From: Fluviicola sp.
Lineage (GTDB): Bacteria > Bacteroidota > Bacteroidia > Flavobacteriales_D > Crocinitomicaceae
NCBI RefSeq assembly: GCF_029266855.1
Contig: NZ_JAQSWB010000004.1
Coordinates: 248,001-312,000, forward strand
DNA: 64,000 nt
Reading direction: 5' to 3'
Shown here: positions 53,793-62,314 of the stretch, in pieces
Numbering within the stretch: the first letter of the stretch is position 1
Layout of the letters: every line of letters begins with the position of its first letter
Program-made: the position numbers and the translations under genes
Notes under the pieces: generated by a model
Told to the model about the DNA's origin: nothing
Database searches by the model: none
The model's input: the letters and a program-made list of their open reading frames with translations, nothing else

Positions 53793-56756
53793 TTAATTCT
53801 TAACCCAACGAACCAAAGCAGTTCCCGAAGCGGAAGTTAATCGGATGAAATATACTCCTGAAACCAATGAGCTTGTATTGAATTCCAATTCATTCGTGGA
53901 TTGTTGTGAAGAAGTCAAAGCGATTTCTTTGCCATCGACGCTAACAAAATTTACCTGGAATCCATTCCATCCATTGTTCATATTCAAAACAACTGAAGTT
54001 GTTCCAGGATTCGGGTAGACACTCAACTGAGCCAGGATCGATTCTTCGATTCCTAGAACGCCATCCACTCCGTCACAATTTTCGTCAATTGCGTTTCCGG
54101 TATTATCTGTTGCACCAGGGAAGATTGCTGCATTTGTGTCATCACAATCATCATCGTTCATCACGTATCCAGCAGGCAGTATACAATCCGTTACTGTAGA
54201 TCCTGCATCACCATAAGAATCGTTGTCCGCATCTTCATAATAAGTAAGCATGGCAAGTCCTTCGTCGATATCTCCGTCACAGTTGTTATCAAACCCGTCA
54301 CATACTTCTGTTGCAGTAGGATTCACCTGATCATCCGAATCATCACAATCATCTGCATTTGTTACAGATCCCGCGATCGGAGCACATGAATTTGTTCCCG
54401 CATCAGTTGCATCACCAAAACCGTCACCGTCTGCATCCACATAATAGATTACAATACTTCCGATCTGATCGTCTGTATCGTCACAATCTGTATTGTCAGA
54501 AACATAATTTGCAGGTTGTGTACATGAAACCTGAGATGTTCCATTGTCACCCAATCCGTCGTTATCCGTATCTGCATACCAAACAGCACCCGGGAATTCT
54601 TCTTCATTCGTATCGTCACAATCCGTATTGTCAGTAACGTAACCTGCAGGAGCTGAACAATCCGTAACAGGAACAGCCGGATCACCGAATCCGTCATCGT
54701 CTGTATCGGCATAATAAGTTTGAGGTGTTAACGCGTTGATGTTACCAACAAGGCTCACGTCCTCATGTCGGTATGCACCAGTCGACGCTCCGGCACCGGT
54801 CATAAAGAAACGGAATTCAAGCGGGCCTGTTACTGCATCAAAAGCACTTGAAAGCGCAACTGTTTCGTTTACATAAGAAGCCGTAACAGCAAATGTCATA
54901 GTATAGATATCAGCTGCGAAGTCATCCAAACTTGAACGAACATGAATAGTTGCAAATCCGGTAGTTGCGCTCACACGATGCATAAATTTAAGCTGGTTCA
55001 AATCCAGTGCATAGCAATTTGCCGGAGTTACCGTAAATGAATAGTATTCCGATGTATCGACAGTTGAAGTTGTATTCCAATCCCCGGTATTCAGGTAATC
55101 TGTTCCCGTTACACACGTTACGTTGTTATAAGCGTAATTACTAAAAGTTGCATTTGCAGGTTGAGCTGTTGTAAGTCCCAATACCGGAGTAGCACAAGTG
55201 TTTCCAGTAAACTGGTACATTCCCAAGGTAGTTCCCATTGTATTCAAATCCGATCCGTTACAATCTTCATCAATTCCGTTATTTGGAATTTCAGTTGCTC
55301 CCGGATAAGCTGTATCGTTATTGTCGTTACAATCCGTGTTATCAGAAACGTAACCAACAGGCTGGGTACACACAGTCTGAGAAACTGCAGGATTACCATA
55401 GGTATCACCATCTAAATCCTGGTAGTAAGTTTGCGCAGCTCCAATTGCATTATTGGAATCATCACAATCCGTATTATTGGAAACGAAGTTTGTTGGCGCA
55501 GAACAAGCTACTTGTGAAACCGCGGGGTTCCCCAGGCCGTCACTATCAGCATCCGCATAATAAGTTGATCCGACCGTGATTGCATTATTCGTATCATCGC
55601 AATCATCATCATTTGTCACATAACCCGGGATCGGTGCGCAACCGGTTTGAGAAACAGCGGCATTTCCGAATCCATCCGTATCAAAATCCTGGTAGTAAGT
55701 AATAGAACCACTGATCGTCAGGTTGATTGTCAAAATGCTATCACATCCTGCCATATTCGGGATAGTATCCATATATGTTCCCGAAATCATGTATGTTTCG
55801 TCTCCTGAAGGAACCGTATAAGATCCGCAAGCAACCGGAGAAATGGTAGCTGTTGTATTGTTTTTAATTGTCAGGTTGATAGTGATAATACTGTCACAAT
55901 TCGCTGCATTTGGAATAGTGTCCATGTATGTTCCGGAAGTAACATATGTTTCATCTCCAGAAGGAACTTCATAAGATTGACAGGCGGAAACGTTGATGGT
56001 ATTGGTCGTGTTGCAAGAAACAGCACCGGAAGGAGTTACATCAGCCCATATTGAACTGGCACGAATTTCATCGATTTGTGTATTTCCGGTAGTTGCGGCC
56101 TGGCGAAGGTAAATTGAGCCAAAGCCAGAGAAAGCTGTTGCTCCTAAGGTAGAAGTCATCGTAGGAACAGGTTCAGTTGGTAAGCCTAAGGCCGGATTGA
56201 TCCATAAACTGGCCTGAACAGGTGAAGTGGTTCTTTTCAATTTAACCACTACAAAAATTGGTGTTCCAACAGGCATGTTTGCTGTGAAAACCGGTGTTAA
56301 AGACGCAGCTCCGGAATTAACAAGCGCTAATTGATATGTTCCTGCGACTGACCCGGAACGAATTCTCAACTGGCCACCAAAAACGGTAACCGAAGCTCCG
56401 GCTGTTTGACCGAACCCAAAAAAATTGTCCCCCGTGTTGTTAGTGTTTGCTGCAAGCCCTGTGGTATTAGGAACATTTATAATCAATGAGTAATATGCTG
56501 AATCAGAAGTGATCGACAATGCTTTATTTACATCTTCACCATTTGCAGACACGTAATTTACTTTAAAACCAGCACTGGCAGCTAAACCGGAGTAAGTCAA
56601 AGAGCTTACGTTATCTGATTGGAACTGCCCGGCAGTTCCGCTATGTGAAACCCAACCATTGGCATTCAGTGCCCCGGTAAAGTTAAATTGATCCACTATT
56701 TGACTGAAAGAAACTGTGGCTAACAGTAAAATAGGTATTAGTAAAAGTCTTTTCAT
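53793..56756 (-). CDS. T9SS type A protein with repeated Ca-type MopE motifs
   Basis: A 987-residue exported protein with signal peptide MKRLLLIPILLLATVSFSQ. After an N-terminal domain (about 25-255) come two copies of a motif with PSGDETY...TYMDTIPN. Two blocks then follow, about 350-510 and 680-905, with seven units of the form YYxDxDxDxxG...C..P..YVxNxxDCDD. Their aspartate spacing resembles calcium-binding loops, as in MopE-type metal-binding motifs. The C-terminus is a type A sorting signal (SVYPNPGTTS to LVRWVKN). I chose ATG 56756; the longer start (56774) lies inside the -7 element. Confidence 0.88.
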   Translation of the reverse strand: MKRLLLIPILLLATVSFSQIVDQFNFTGALNANGWVSHSGTAGQFQSDNVSSLTYSGLAASAGFKVNYVSANGEDVNKALSITSDSAYYSLIINVPNTTGLAANTNNTGDNFFGFGQTAGASVTVFGGQLRIRSGSVAGTYQLALVNSGAASLTPVFTANMPVGTPIFVVVKLKRTTSPVQASLWINPALGLPTEPVPTMTSTLGATAFSGFGSIYLRQAATTGNTQIDEIRASSIWADVTPSGAVSCNTTNTINVSACQSYEVPSGDETYVTSGTYMDTIPNAANCDSIITINLTIKNNTTATISPVACGSYTVPSGDETYMISGTYMDTIPNMAGCDSILTINLTISGSITYYQDFDTDGFGNAAVSQTGCAPIPGYVTNDDDCDDTNNAITVGSTYYADADSDGLGNPAVSQVACSAPTNFVSNNTDCDDSNNAIGAAQTYYQDLDGDTYGNPAVSQTVCTQPVGYVSDNTDCNDNNDTAYPGATEIPNNGIDEDCNGSDLNTMGTTLGMYQFTGNTCATPVLGLTTAQPANATFSNYAYNNVTCVTGTDYLNTGDWNTTSTVDTSEYYSFTVTPANCYALDLNQLKFMHRVSATTGFATIHVRSSLDDFAADIYTMTFAVTASYVNETVALSSAFDAVTGPLEFRFFMTGAGASTGAYRHEDVSLVGNINALTPQTYYADTDDDGFGDPAVPVTDCSAPAGYVTDNTDCDDTNEEEFPGAVWYADTDNDGLGDNGTSQVSCTQPANYVSDNTDCDDTDDQIGSIVIYYVDADGDGFGDATDAGTNSCAPIAGSVTNADDCDDSDDQVNPTATEVCDGFDNNCDGDIDEGLAMLTYYEDADNDSYGDAGSTVTDCILPAGYVMNDDDCDDTNAAIFPGATDNTGNAIDENCDGVDGVLGIEESILAQLSVYPNPGTTSVVLNMNNGWNGFQVNFVSVDGKEIALTSSQQSTNELEFNTSSLVSGVYFIRLTSASGTALVRWVKN

Positions 56757-56771
56757 GTTTGAAATTTTTTC

Positions 56772-56779
56772 CAAAGGTA
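56772..56779 (-). promoter_or_regulatory. -7 element of the MopE-repeat T9SS gene
   Basis: On the minus strand TACCTTTG. It overlaps the ATG at 56774 and lies 15 nt before the preferred ATG at 56756. Confidence 0.6.
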
Positions 56780-56914
56780 GGAAAAGAGGGAGCTATGTTC
56801 CTAAAGTTTTTCCCTGTCAAAACAGTAAAACTAAATTTTAGTACAGAAATTCAACGCTGATTTACAGCCATTTACAAAAACTAAATCGATTTAAATCCGG
56901 GTGTTATTAAATCA

Positions 56915-57502
56915 TTAAGCTTTTTGCTGTTCCATTAAACGGGCAACGTATTTTCCGATAATGTCAAATTCCAAATTCACCTTCGTCCCCACTTTGAACG
57001 AATGGAAATTGGTGTGTTCCTGCGTATAAGGAATAATGCAAACTGAAAACAGTCCTTTTTCAGAGTCCACAACTGTTAAACTTACCCCGTTAACCGTGAT
57101 GGAACCTTTGGCAACAGTGGGTTGGTCGAAATCATAACGGAAAGTATACTTCCAGCTTCCGTTCAGATCTTCGATGGAAACACAGGTAGCGGTAGTGTCC
57201 ACATGTCCCTGTACGATGTGTCCGTCCAAGCGTGCGCCAAGAAGCATACAGCGTTCCAGGTTTACTTTTGAGCCAACTTCCAATTCACCCAGGTTGGTTT
57301 TATCCAGGGTTTCCTGAATAGCAGTCACCACATAGGAATCTCCATCGATCTTTACGACCGTCAAACAACAGCCGTTATGGGCTACACTTTGATCTATTTT
57401 TAATTCGTGAGTGATGGCAGATTCTACCGTAAAATGAACATTGCTTTGATCTTTTTCAATCGCACGAACCGTTCCGAGGGTTTCGATAATACCTGTAAAC
57501 AT
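56915..57502 (-). CDS. ribE: Riboflavin synthase alpha chain
   Basis: A 195-residue enzyme that converts two lumazines to riboflavin. It has the diagnostic start MFTGIIETLGTV and two lumazine-binding repeats, with GCCLTVVKID (about 43) and GVSLTVVDSE (about 140) as matching segments, plus HIVQGHVD. Length is normal. It lies 33 nt after the polysaccharide polymerase gene in the same orientation, an unrelated neighbour. Confidence 0.95.
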   Translation of the reverse strand: MFTGIIETLGTVRAIEKDQSNVHFTVESAITHELKIDQSVAHNGCCLTVVKIDGDSYVVTAIQETLDKTNLGELEVGSKVNLERCMLLGARLDGHIVQGHVDTTATCVSIEDLNGSWKYTFRYDFDQPTVAKGSITVNGVSLTVVDSEKGLFSVCIIPYTQEHTNFHSFKVGTKVNLEFDIIGKYVARLMEQQKA

Positions 57503-57535
57503 ATATCTGTTTTTATGAGCGATTTCTTTCCTTTG

Positions 57536-59014
57536 TCAATTAGCTTGTGAGCTGATTTTATCATCAGTTGCGCTGACTCTTACTTGGCGCTGCATATGAT
57601 TCAGACGCGCTCTTAAGGCTATAAAGATAGCACACATTGCCCAAATGGGGACCGCTGCCTTATCTGTATCTAAAAAATTATTGAGAAAGCCGTGAATAAA
57701 ATAGGTCGACAAAGAAACGATAAAGCCCATTAAGAGTGTCTTTATTTCACGGTCTTCAGCAGGCCAGTCATTGTAGAGCGTAATTCCTTCGTAAAAAATG
57801 GCAATTACAATTGCCAGCATACTCAACATTCCGATCCAACCCATTTCTGCCAGGGGTCCGAGGTATTCGCTGTGTGCATTCCCCATATTTCCGAAATTGG
57901 TGGAAATGATCGTCAGATTCTCAGGTCTCTGGAAACGCGCATATTCGAAAGAGTACATTCCCGGACCAAATCCGACCCACGGACGTTCCCTGAACATGTC
58001 GATAGCACAATTCCAGCGATTGATCCGCTCCAGGTTGGAGGCATCGGTAGTTACATTTGTTGCACTCTGCAGGCGCTCGCCGAACTCTTCGGTAGTATGT
58101 TCGTATTTGTTTCGTGCCAAATCCTGCTGGATCGAATCCCAGGAAGCCCAAATATATATTCCAACAATTAAGGTAATTCCGGCTATCCAGGAAAATTTGA
58201 CCTTGAAACGGATCAGTAACCAGACAATTATTCCCAAAAACACGCTTAACCAGGCCGCACGCGTATAACTGAAATACAATCCCAACAAGGAAATGAACAT
58301 AAAACCAATGAGTATAAACTGGAGTAAAGGAGTGTGTTTACGTGAAAAGTAGAAAGAGAAGATCAATGGTACAACCAAAGCGACGAGAGCTCCGTAAATC
58401 GTGTGATCCTTAAAGAACGGCCACATCACCCAATGACTTTCTTTTTCTCCGAAACGGTAAGATGCATGTACTAAGATGGTGTATGTAATCGCAATAACCA
58501 TAGCGGAAATAAACAGCCAAAGGAACCACCGTATTTTTTTCGGCTCATAGAATATCGAGCTTCCATAAAAGAGAATCGGAATAATAAACCAAAGCCTGGC
58601 CAACAAAAATTTTAACGAAACGGCCATGTTCTCACTCGTAATAGAAGTGAAAAAAACCCATCCCAGGTAAAAGATCACAGTCCAAACAATTACTGAATTT
58701 CTCAGATAATTAGGGAAAACGTTATACTTTATATTCTGGATCAGGAGCAGGAGCATCGTGCCAAAAAGCAAGGGTTCGGTAGGGACAAATAACCCGAAAC
58801 TATCCGTGTACTCTTCGATATTAATCGATAAAGGTGTTGCTGCAATGATAAAAAAGAAAGTGTATTCCGTATAAAACAGTGCAACGAAAAGAACAATCAG
58901 TGCATAAGGAATTAAGGGAATGTATTCGTTGTCGAACCAAAATCCGTATGCCAGAAGGCCGACAAAAGCCAGCCCTAAGGTCAACAATAAACTATTTTCC
59001 CGAAAAAAAGTCAC
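57536..59014 (-). CDS. O-antigen ligase/polymerase-family membrane protein
   Basis: A 492-residue protein with about 11-12 membrane helices. The large periplasmic loop (about 305-375) contains RINRWNCAIDMFRERPWVGFGPGMY, the typical Wzy_C motif of O-antigen ligases and polymerases. It is 2 nt downstream of a Wzz-like chain-length gene, which supports a role in polysaccharide assembly. Ligase and polymerase cannot be told apart from sequence. Confidence 0.85.
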   Translation of the reverse strand: MTFFRENSLLLTLGLAFVGLLAYGFWFDNEYIPLIPYALIVLFVALFYTEYTFFFIIAATPLSINIEEYTDSFGLFVPTEPLLFGTMLLLLIQNIKYNVFPNYLRNSVIVWTVIFYLGWVFFTSITSENMAVSLKFLLARLWFIIPILFYGSSIFYEPKKIRWFLWLFISAMVIAITYTILVHASYRFGEKESHWVMWPFFKDHTIYGALVALVVPLIFSFYFSRKHTPLLQFILIGFMFISLLGLYFSYTRAAWLSVFLGIIVWLLIRFKVKFSWIAGITLIVGIYIWASWDSIQQDLARNKYEHTTEEFGERLQSATNVTTDASNLERINRWNCAIDMFRERPWVGFGPGMYSFEYARFQRPENLTIISTNFGNMGNAHSEYLGPLAEMGWIGMLSMLAIVIAIFYEGITLYNDWPAEDREIKTLLMGFIVSLSTYFIHGFLNNFLDTDKAAVPIWAMCAIFIALRARLNHMQRQVRVSATDDKISSQAN

Positions 59015-59016
59015 GC

Positions 59017-60012
59017 TTATGCTAACTTGCGAAGTTCTTTAATCTTATCCTGAATCAATAAGGCAAAAACCATGAAAACAAAGGTTCCGAATGTAGCCAG
59101 TAACATAATGATCAACCGTTTCGGTTTGTCTTTCTTGTCTGCTTTCACTGCCCGTTCCACGATAAATTTATGATTGAACTGAGTGTTTGCATCCGACTCT
59201 GCCTGTTCGTATGACAAAGCGAAGTCTGCCAATTTCATGATCTTTTCATTTCGCACATATTCCAATCCGTCGAATACTGCTCCAAACTCCAGGTTGATAT
59301 CGATACGTCTTTTAAAATCAGCTTTATCTGCCGGATTTTTAGCCTCTACATAAGCTTGAAATAAATTCGCCCGACCTTCCAAAGGAACAACTCCTAAAGC
59401 CGCCAAGGAATCCAGCTGATCTAAAACCGCTTCTTTATCAGCTTCCAGCTGCTCTTTTTTACGTTTATTGATCTCAAAAGCCGGAACCGTACGTTCCATG
59501 ACCATTTCATTCTTAACGGTATCGATCAGATCCACAATTTTGTTTGCTATATCCGCTGCCAATTGGGCGTCTTTATCCAATACATCGATCTGGATCGAAC
59601 CGTAACGCGTACGCACAAACAAGATGTGGCTGTTGTATTCTTTCACCAATTTGTAATGCTTATTCACATCATCGGGTTCAATTTCATAATGCTTCATCAA
59701 ATCGAATTGCTGAACCACCTTATCGCGCACCTTGGATGACTGCAGGATCTGGATCAATTGTTCAGCCTGTTCTTCCTCACCGAAATCCATCGATGAAGCT
59801 TTTGCATTTCGTTGTTCAGAGAACGATACCGTACTGGTTGCAGCGGGGAATACAATTGCCGTAGAGCGGTACAGAGGCGTCATTAAGAAAGCTACAACGG
59901 TGGAAACCACCAAACCGGCAGAAGTAACAATGATTAATATTTTACGTTTAGCCCATAATGTTACGAATAGATTCATTCGCTGTTCCTGCATTACCTTGGT
60001 GCCTTCTTCCAT
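59017..60012 (-). CDS. Wzz-type chain-length determinant protein
   Basis: A 331-residue protein with two membrane helices (about 25-47 and 303-323) flanking a coiled-coil periplasmic domain, the normal polysaccharide co-polymerase layout. The first helix is followed by MTPLYRSTAIVFPA, the usual Wzz N-terminal strand. There is no tyrosine-kinase domain. It forms a two-gene unit with the O-antigen ligase-family protein. Confidence 0.88.
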   Translation of the reverse strand: MEEGTKVMQEQRMNLFVTLWAKRKILIIVTSAGLVVSTVVAFLMTPLYRSTAIVFPAATSTVSFSEQRNAKASSMDFGEEEQAEQLIQILQSSKVRDKVVQQFDLMKHYEIEPDDVNKHYKLVKEYNSHILFVRTRYGSIQIDVLDKDAQLAADIANKIVDLIDTVKNEMVMERTVPAFEINKRKKEQLEADKEAVLDQLDSLAALGVVPLEGRANLFQAYVEAKNPADKADFKRRIDINLEFGAVFDGLEYVRNEKIMKLADFALSYEQAESDANTQFNHKFIVERAVKADKKDKPKRLIIMLLATFGTFVFMVFALLIQDKIKELRKLA

Positions 60013-60035
60013 ATTCAGTTTTCAATTAAGAGTTG

Positions 60036-60065
60036 CAAATTTATCCCAAATTAGGCAATAGCCAA
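60036..60065 (-). promoter_or_regulatory. Promoter of the wzz-like/polymerase operon
   Basis: On the minus strand TTG (60065-60063), 19 nt, then TAAATTTG (60043-60036): an exact fit to the consensus. The leader before the ATG is about 20 nt. Confidence 0.78.
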
Positions 60066-60483
60066 ATTCTAATGCTTAATCGACGAAATTTCACTCGTCC
60101 GGGTTTATTGGTTCTGCCAGATTAACGTGTTTTTTCCATGAAAATTATCCCGCGATCAATTAAACAGTTTTTTCACTGTGTTTTATCACGAATGAAAACA
60201 ACAGATCATTTTCCGCGAAGAACCGGTGCCTATCCCTCGATACTTCCGCACTGACGTTTACGCAGTAGCTTCAGCGTAGGTGCAACGTTTACCTGCGGTG
60301 CATACTTCGTAAGTGTCGTATCTCAGTCTTTCCGCCGCGGCGGACTGGCGCTTATCCCTCGATACTTCCGCACTAACGCTTACGCAGTAGCTTCAGCGTA
60401 GGCGCAACGTTTACCTGCGGTGCATACTTCGTAAGTGTCGTATCTCAGTCTTTCCGCCGCGGCGGACTTTCTCAATACAGAAC
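60066..60483. repeat. Non-coding stretch with two tandem 122-bp repeat units
   Basis: Two nearly identical units, 60231-60352 and 60353-60467, each starting TATCCCTCGATACTTCCGCA and ending in the perfect palindrome TCCGCCGCGGCGGA. Both contain CGTTTACCTGCGGTGCATAC. The family also occurs at 47671-47896. The second unit ends 17 nt before the bestrophin ATG. Confidence 0.9.
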
Positions 60484-61356
60484 ATGATTACGTACAATCC
60501 TAAAAGCTGGCTCGCATTAATTTTTCACTTAACAAAAAGTGATACCCTAACTATCCTTTGGAAAGAATTGATATTTATCTTCCTCTTTACATTGGGGATC
60601 GCATTTTTTGAAATTCATTTCTTTGCGGATGCAATAGTTCTTGAAAAATTATTCGCTGTTTACTCCATCCTGGGCTTCGTTTTATCACTTCTTTTGGTTT
60701 TCCGGACCAATACCGCTTACGACCGTTGGTGGGAAGGCCGCAGAAAATGGGGTGAGCTGGTAAATGATTCACGGAATTTAGCCGTGAAACTCACTGCCCT
60801 GGGATTACCTGAAGCAGATGATGTGTATTTTGCAAGACACATCGGGAATTTTGCATTGTGTATTAAAGAACACTTGAGAAGCGGAACTAAATTTGAACTG
60901 TTAGATCTCACTGAAGAAGAAACCATTTTCTTAAAGAAGCTGGACCACATTCCTTCCGGGATCGTTGAGTTAATGTATAAGCGCCTGAATGATTTAAAAA
61001 AAGCAGGAATCATTTCGGAAGAAGATGTCCTTCGCCTGGATAGAAATCTCAATGGATTTTTAGATTGTGTCGGCGCATGTGAACGCATCAAAAATACCCC
61101 TATTCCGTATTCGTATTCCATGTTCTTTAAGAAGTTCATTTTTTCGTATGTTGTTACACTGCCTTTTGCCTTCGTAGTCAATTTTGGATATTATTCTTCC
61201 ATCATTGCGACTTTTATCTTCTACGTACTGGTAAGTATTGAGATCCTGGCGGAAGAAATCGAAGATCCTTTCGGAACGGATGACAATGACCTTGCAACAG
61301 ACGAAATGGCACAACGCATCCAGGGAATCGTCAAAATGATTTTGGATAAGGGATAA
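60484..61356 (+). CDS. Bestrophin-family membrane protein
   Basis: A 290-residue anion-channel-like protein. The conserved segment FRTNTAYDRWWEGRRKWGEL (about 75-94) and the C-terminal FGTDDNDLATDEMAQ (about 262-276) are typical of bacterial bestrophins. About four helices are visible. In Escherichia coli relatives and other bacteria the pentamers conduct cations or anions; the selectivity here is unknown. The gene starts directly after the tandem repeats. Confidence 0.92.
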   Translation: MITYNPKSWLALIFHLTKSDTLTILWKELIFIFLFTLGIAFFEIHFFADAIVLEKLFAVYSILGFVLSLLLVFRTNTAYDRWWEGRRKWGELVNDSRNLAVKLTALGLPEADDVYFARHIGNFALCIKEHLRSGTKFELLDLTEEETIFLKKLDHIPSGIVELMYKRLNDLKKAGIISEEDVLRLDRNLNGFLDCVGACERIKNTPIPYSYSMFFKKFIFSYVVTLPFAFVVNFGYYSSIIATFIFYVLVSIEILAEEIEDPFGTDDNDLATDEMAQRIQGIVKMILDKG

Positions 61357-61486
61357 GCTCATGACTATCAGGAAATCTTTGAGTTGAAAAACTTTTTGAT
61401 TCTTCGATGGTCCGTATGCAATTAGTTTTTTCAACCTTTCCTTCCTTTTACACGTTCTTTTTACCAAACCAGTTAAATCAATCACC

Positions 61487-62275
61487 ATGAAGAAAACAAT
61501 ACTTTTTTTAATACTCTTATTTACTTTAAGTGCTAATGCACAATGGAAAACCATTTATGAAGGCGGATTCGGAACTTCTGTTGCCTTACGTTACGATTGT
61601 GGTTCCGGTTTTTTCTTTCATTCGGATGCCAGCCAAACGACTATAAACTTCAGTGTAAGCGATGATCAAAACCGGATCGGGATGCATGCCTACATGTCTC
61701 CTTTTTCAACCCAATCCGAACTTACGGCAGGCATTCACAAATACTTGCCTGAAATGGCACAATATGCCTCCCTTCGCGTATATCTGGATATGGATTTACC
61801 GGATTCTGTCGGCACTGTTCACTATTCCAAATTAATGGATACCACTTTTAAAGATCCGAATACCGGGGCGCCACAATGGACGGATTTCGAAACGGGTATT
61901 ACCTCATCCGTGATCTACTTTACGAATTTTGAAGGTGCCAAAACGATTTATATCTATACGGATCTGAACATCAGTCCGGCATCAATTTATTACGACTACC
62001 TCCGTATTGAAGCAGACACTACTCAACTATTGAATTCACCAGGCAACACACAAGCAGATTTTGATATTTTCAGTTCCGGTAATGAACTTTATATTCAACC
62101 AAACCAGACTGATTCAGATTATGGTCTTCAGTTATTCGATTTATCAGGAACATGTGTTTATCAGGAACAGAAATCCGGACCGCAAAACCTTCCAATGAAC
62201 TTTTCCGAGGGAATCTATCTTGTCGTTGTTACACAAAATGGTACGAGCTATCAGGCGAAGGTTTATGTAGAATGA
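61487..62275 (+). CDS. T9SS type A secreted protein, unknown function
   Basis: A 262-residue exported protein with signal peptide MKKTILFLILLFTLSANAQ. A central beta-rich domain (about 20-190) is not recognised. The C-terminal 65 residues, from LYIQPNQTDSDYGLQLFDLS to YQAKVYVE, form a type A T9SS sorting domain. It is the only secreted gene in this part and lies between bestrophin and lepA. Confidence 0.8.
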   Translation: MKKTILFLILLFTLSANAQWKTIYEGGFGTSVALRYDCGSGFFFHSDASQTTINFSVSDDQNRIGMHAYMSPFSTQSELTAGIHKYLPEMAQYASLRVYLDMDLPDSVGTVHYSKLMDTTFKDPNTGAPQWTDFETGITSSVIYFTNFEGAKTIYIYTDLNISPASIYYDYLRIEADTTQLLNSPGNTQADFDIFSSGNELYIQPNQTDSDYGLQLFDLSGTCVYQEQKSGPQNLPMNFSEGIYLVVVTQNGTSYQAKVYVE

Positions 62276-62302
62276 CCGGCATAAAACTGAAAAAAAAAGC
62301 AC

Positions 62303-62310
62303 TATCTTTG
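62303..62310 (+). promoter_or_regulatory. -7 element of the lepA promoter
   Basis: TATCTTTG ends 4 nt before the lepA ATG. No TTG is seen at the -33 position. Confidence 0.6.
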
Positions 62311-62314
62311 CGCC

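Noticed and set aside
54359-55579. Plus-strand frames within the MopE-repeat gene, rich in His, Arg and Ser
   Set aside because: Their periodic composition is the antisense reading of the aspartate-rich repeats.
60231-60467. Possible CRISPR array
   Set aside because: There are only two units of 122 bp that are alike throughout, without distinct spacers, and no cas genes nearby.
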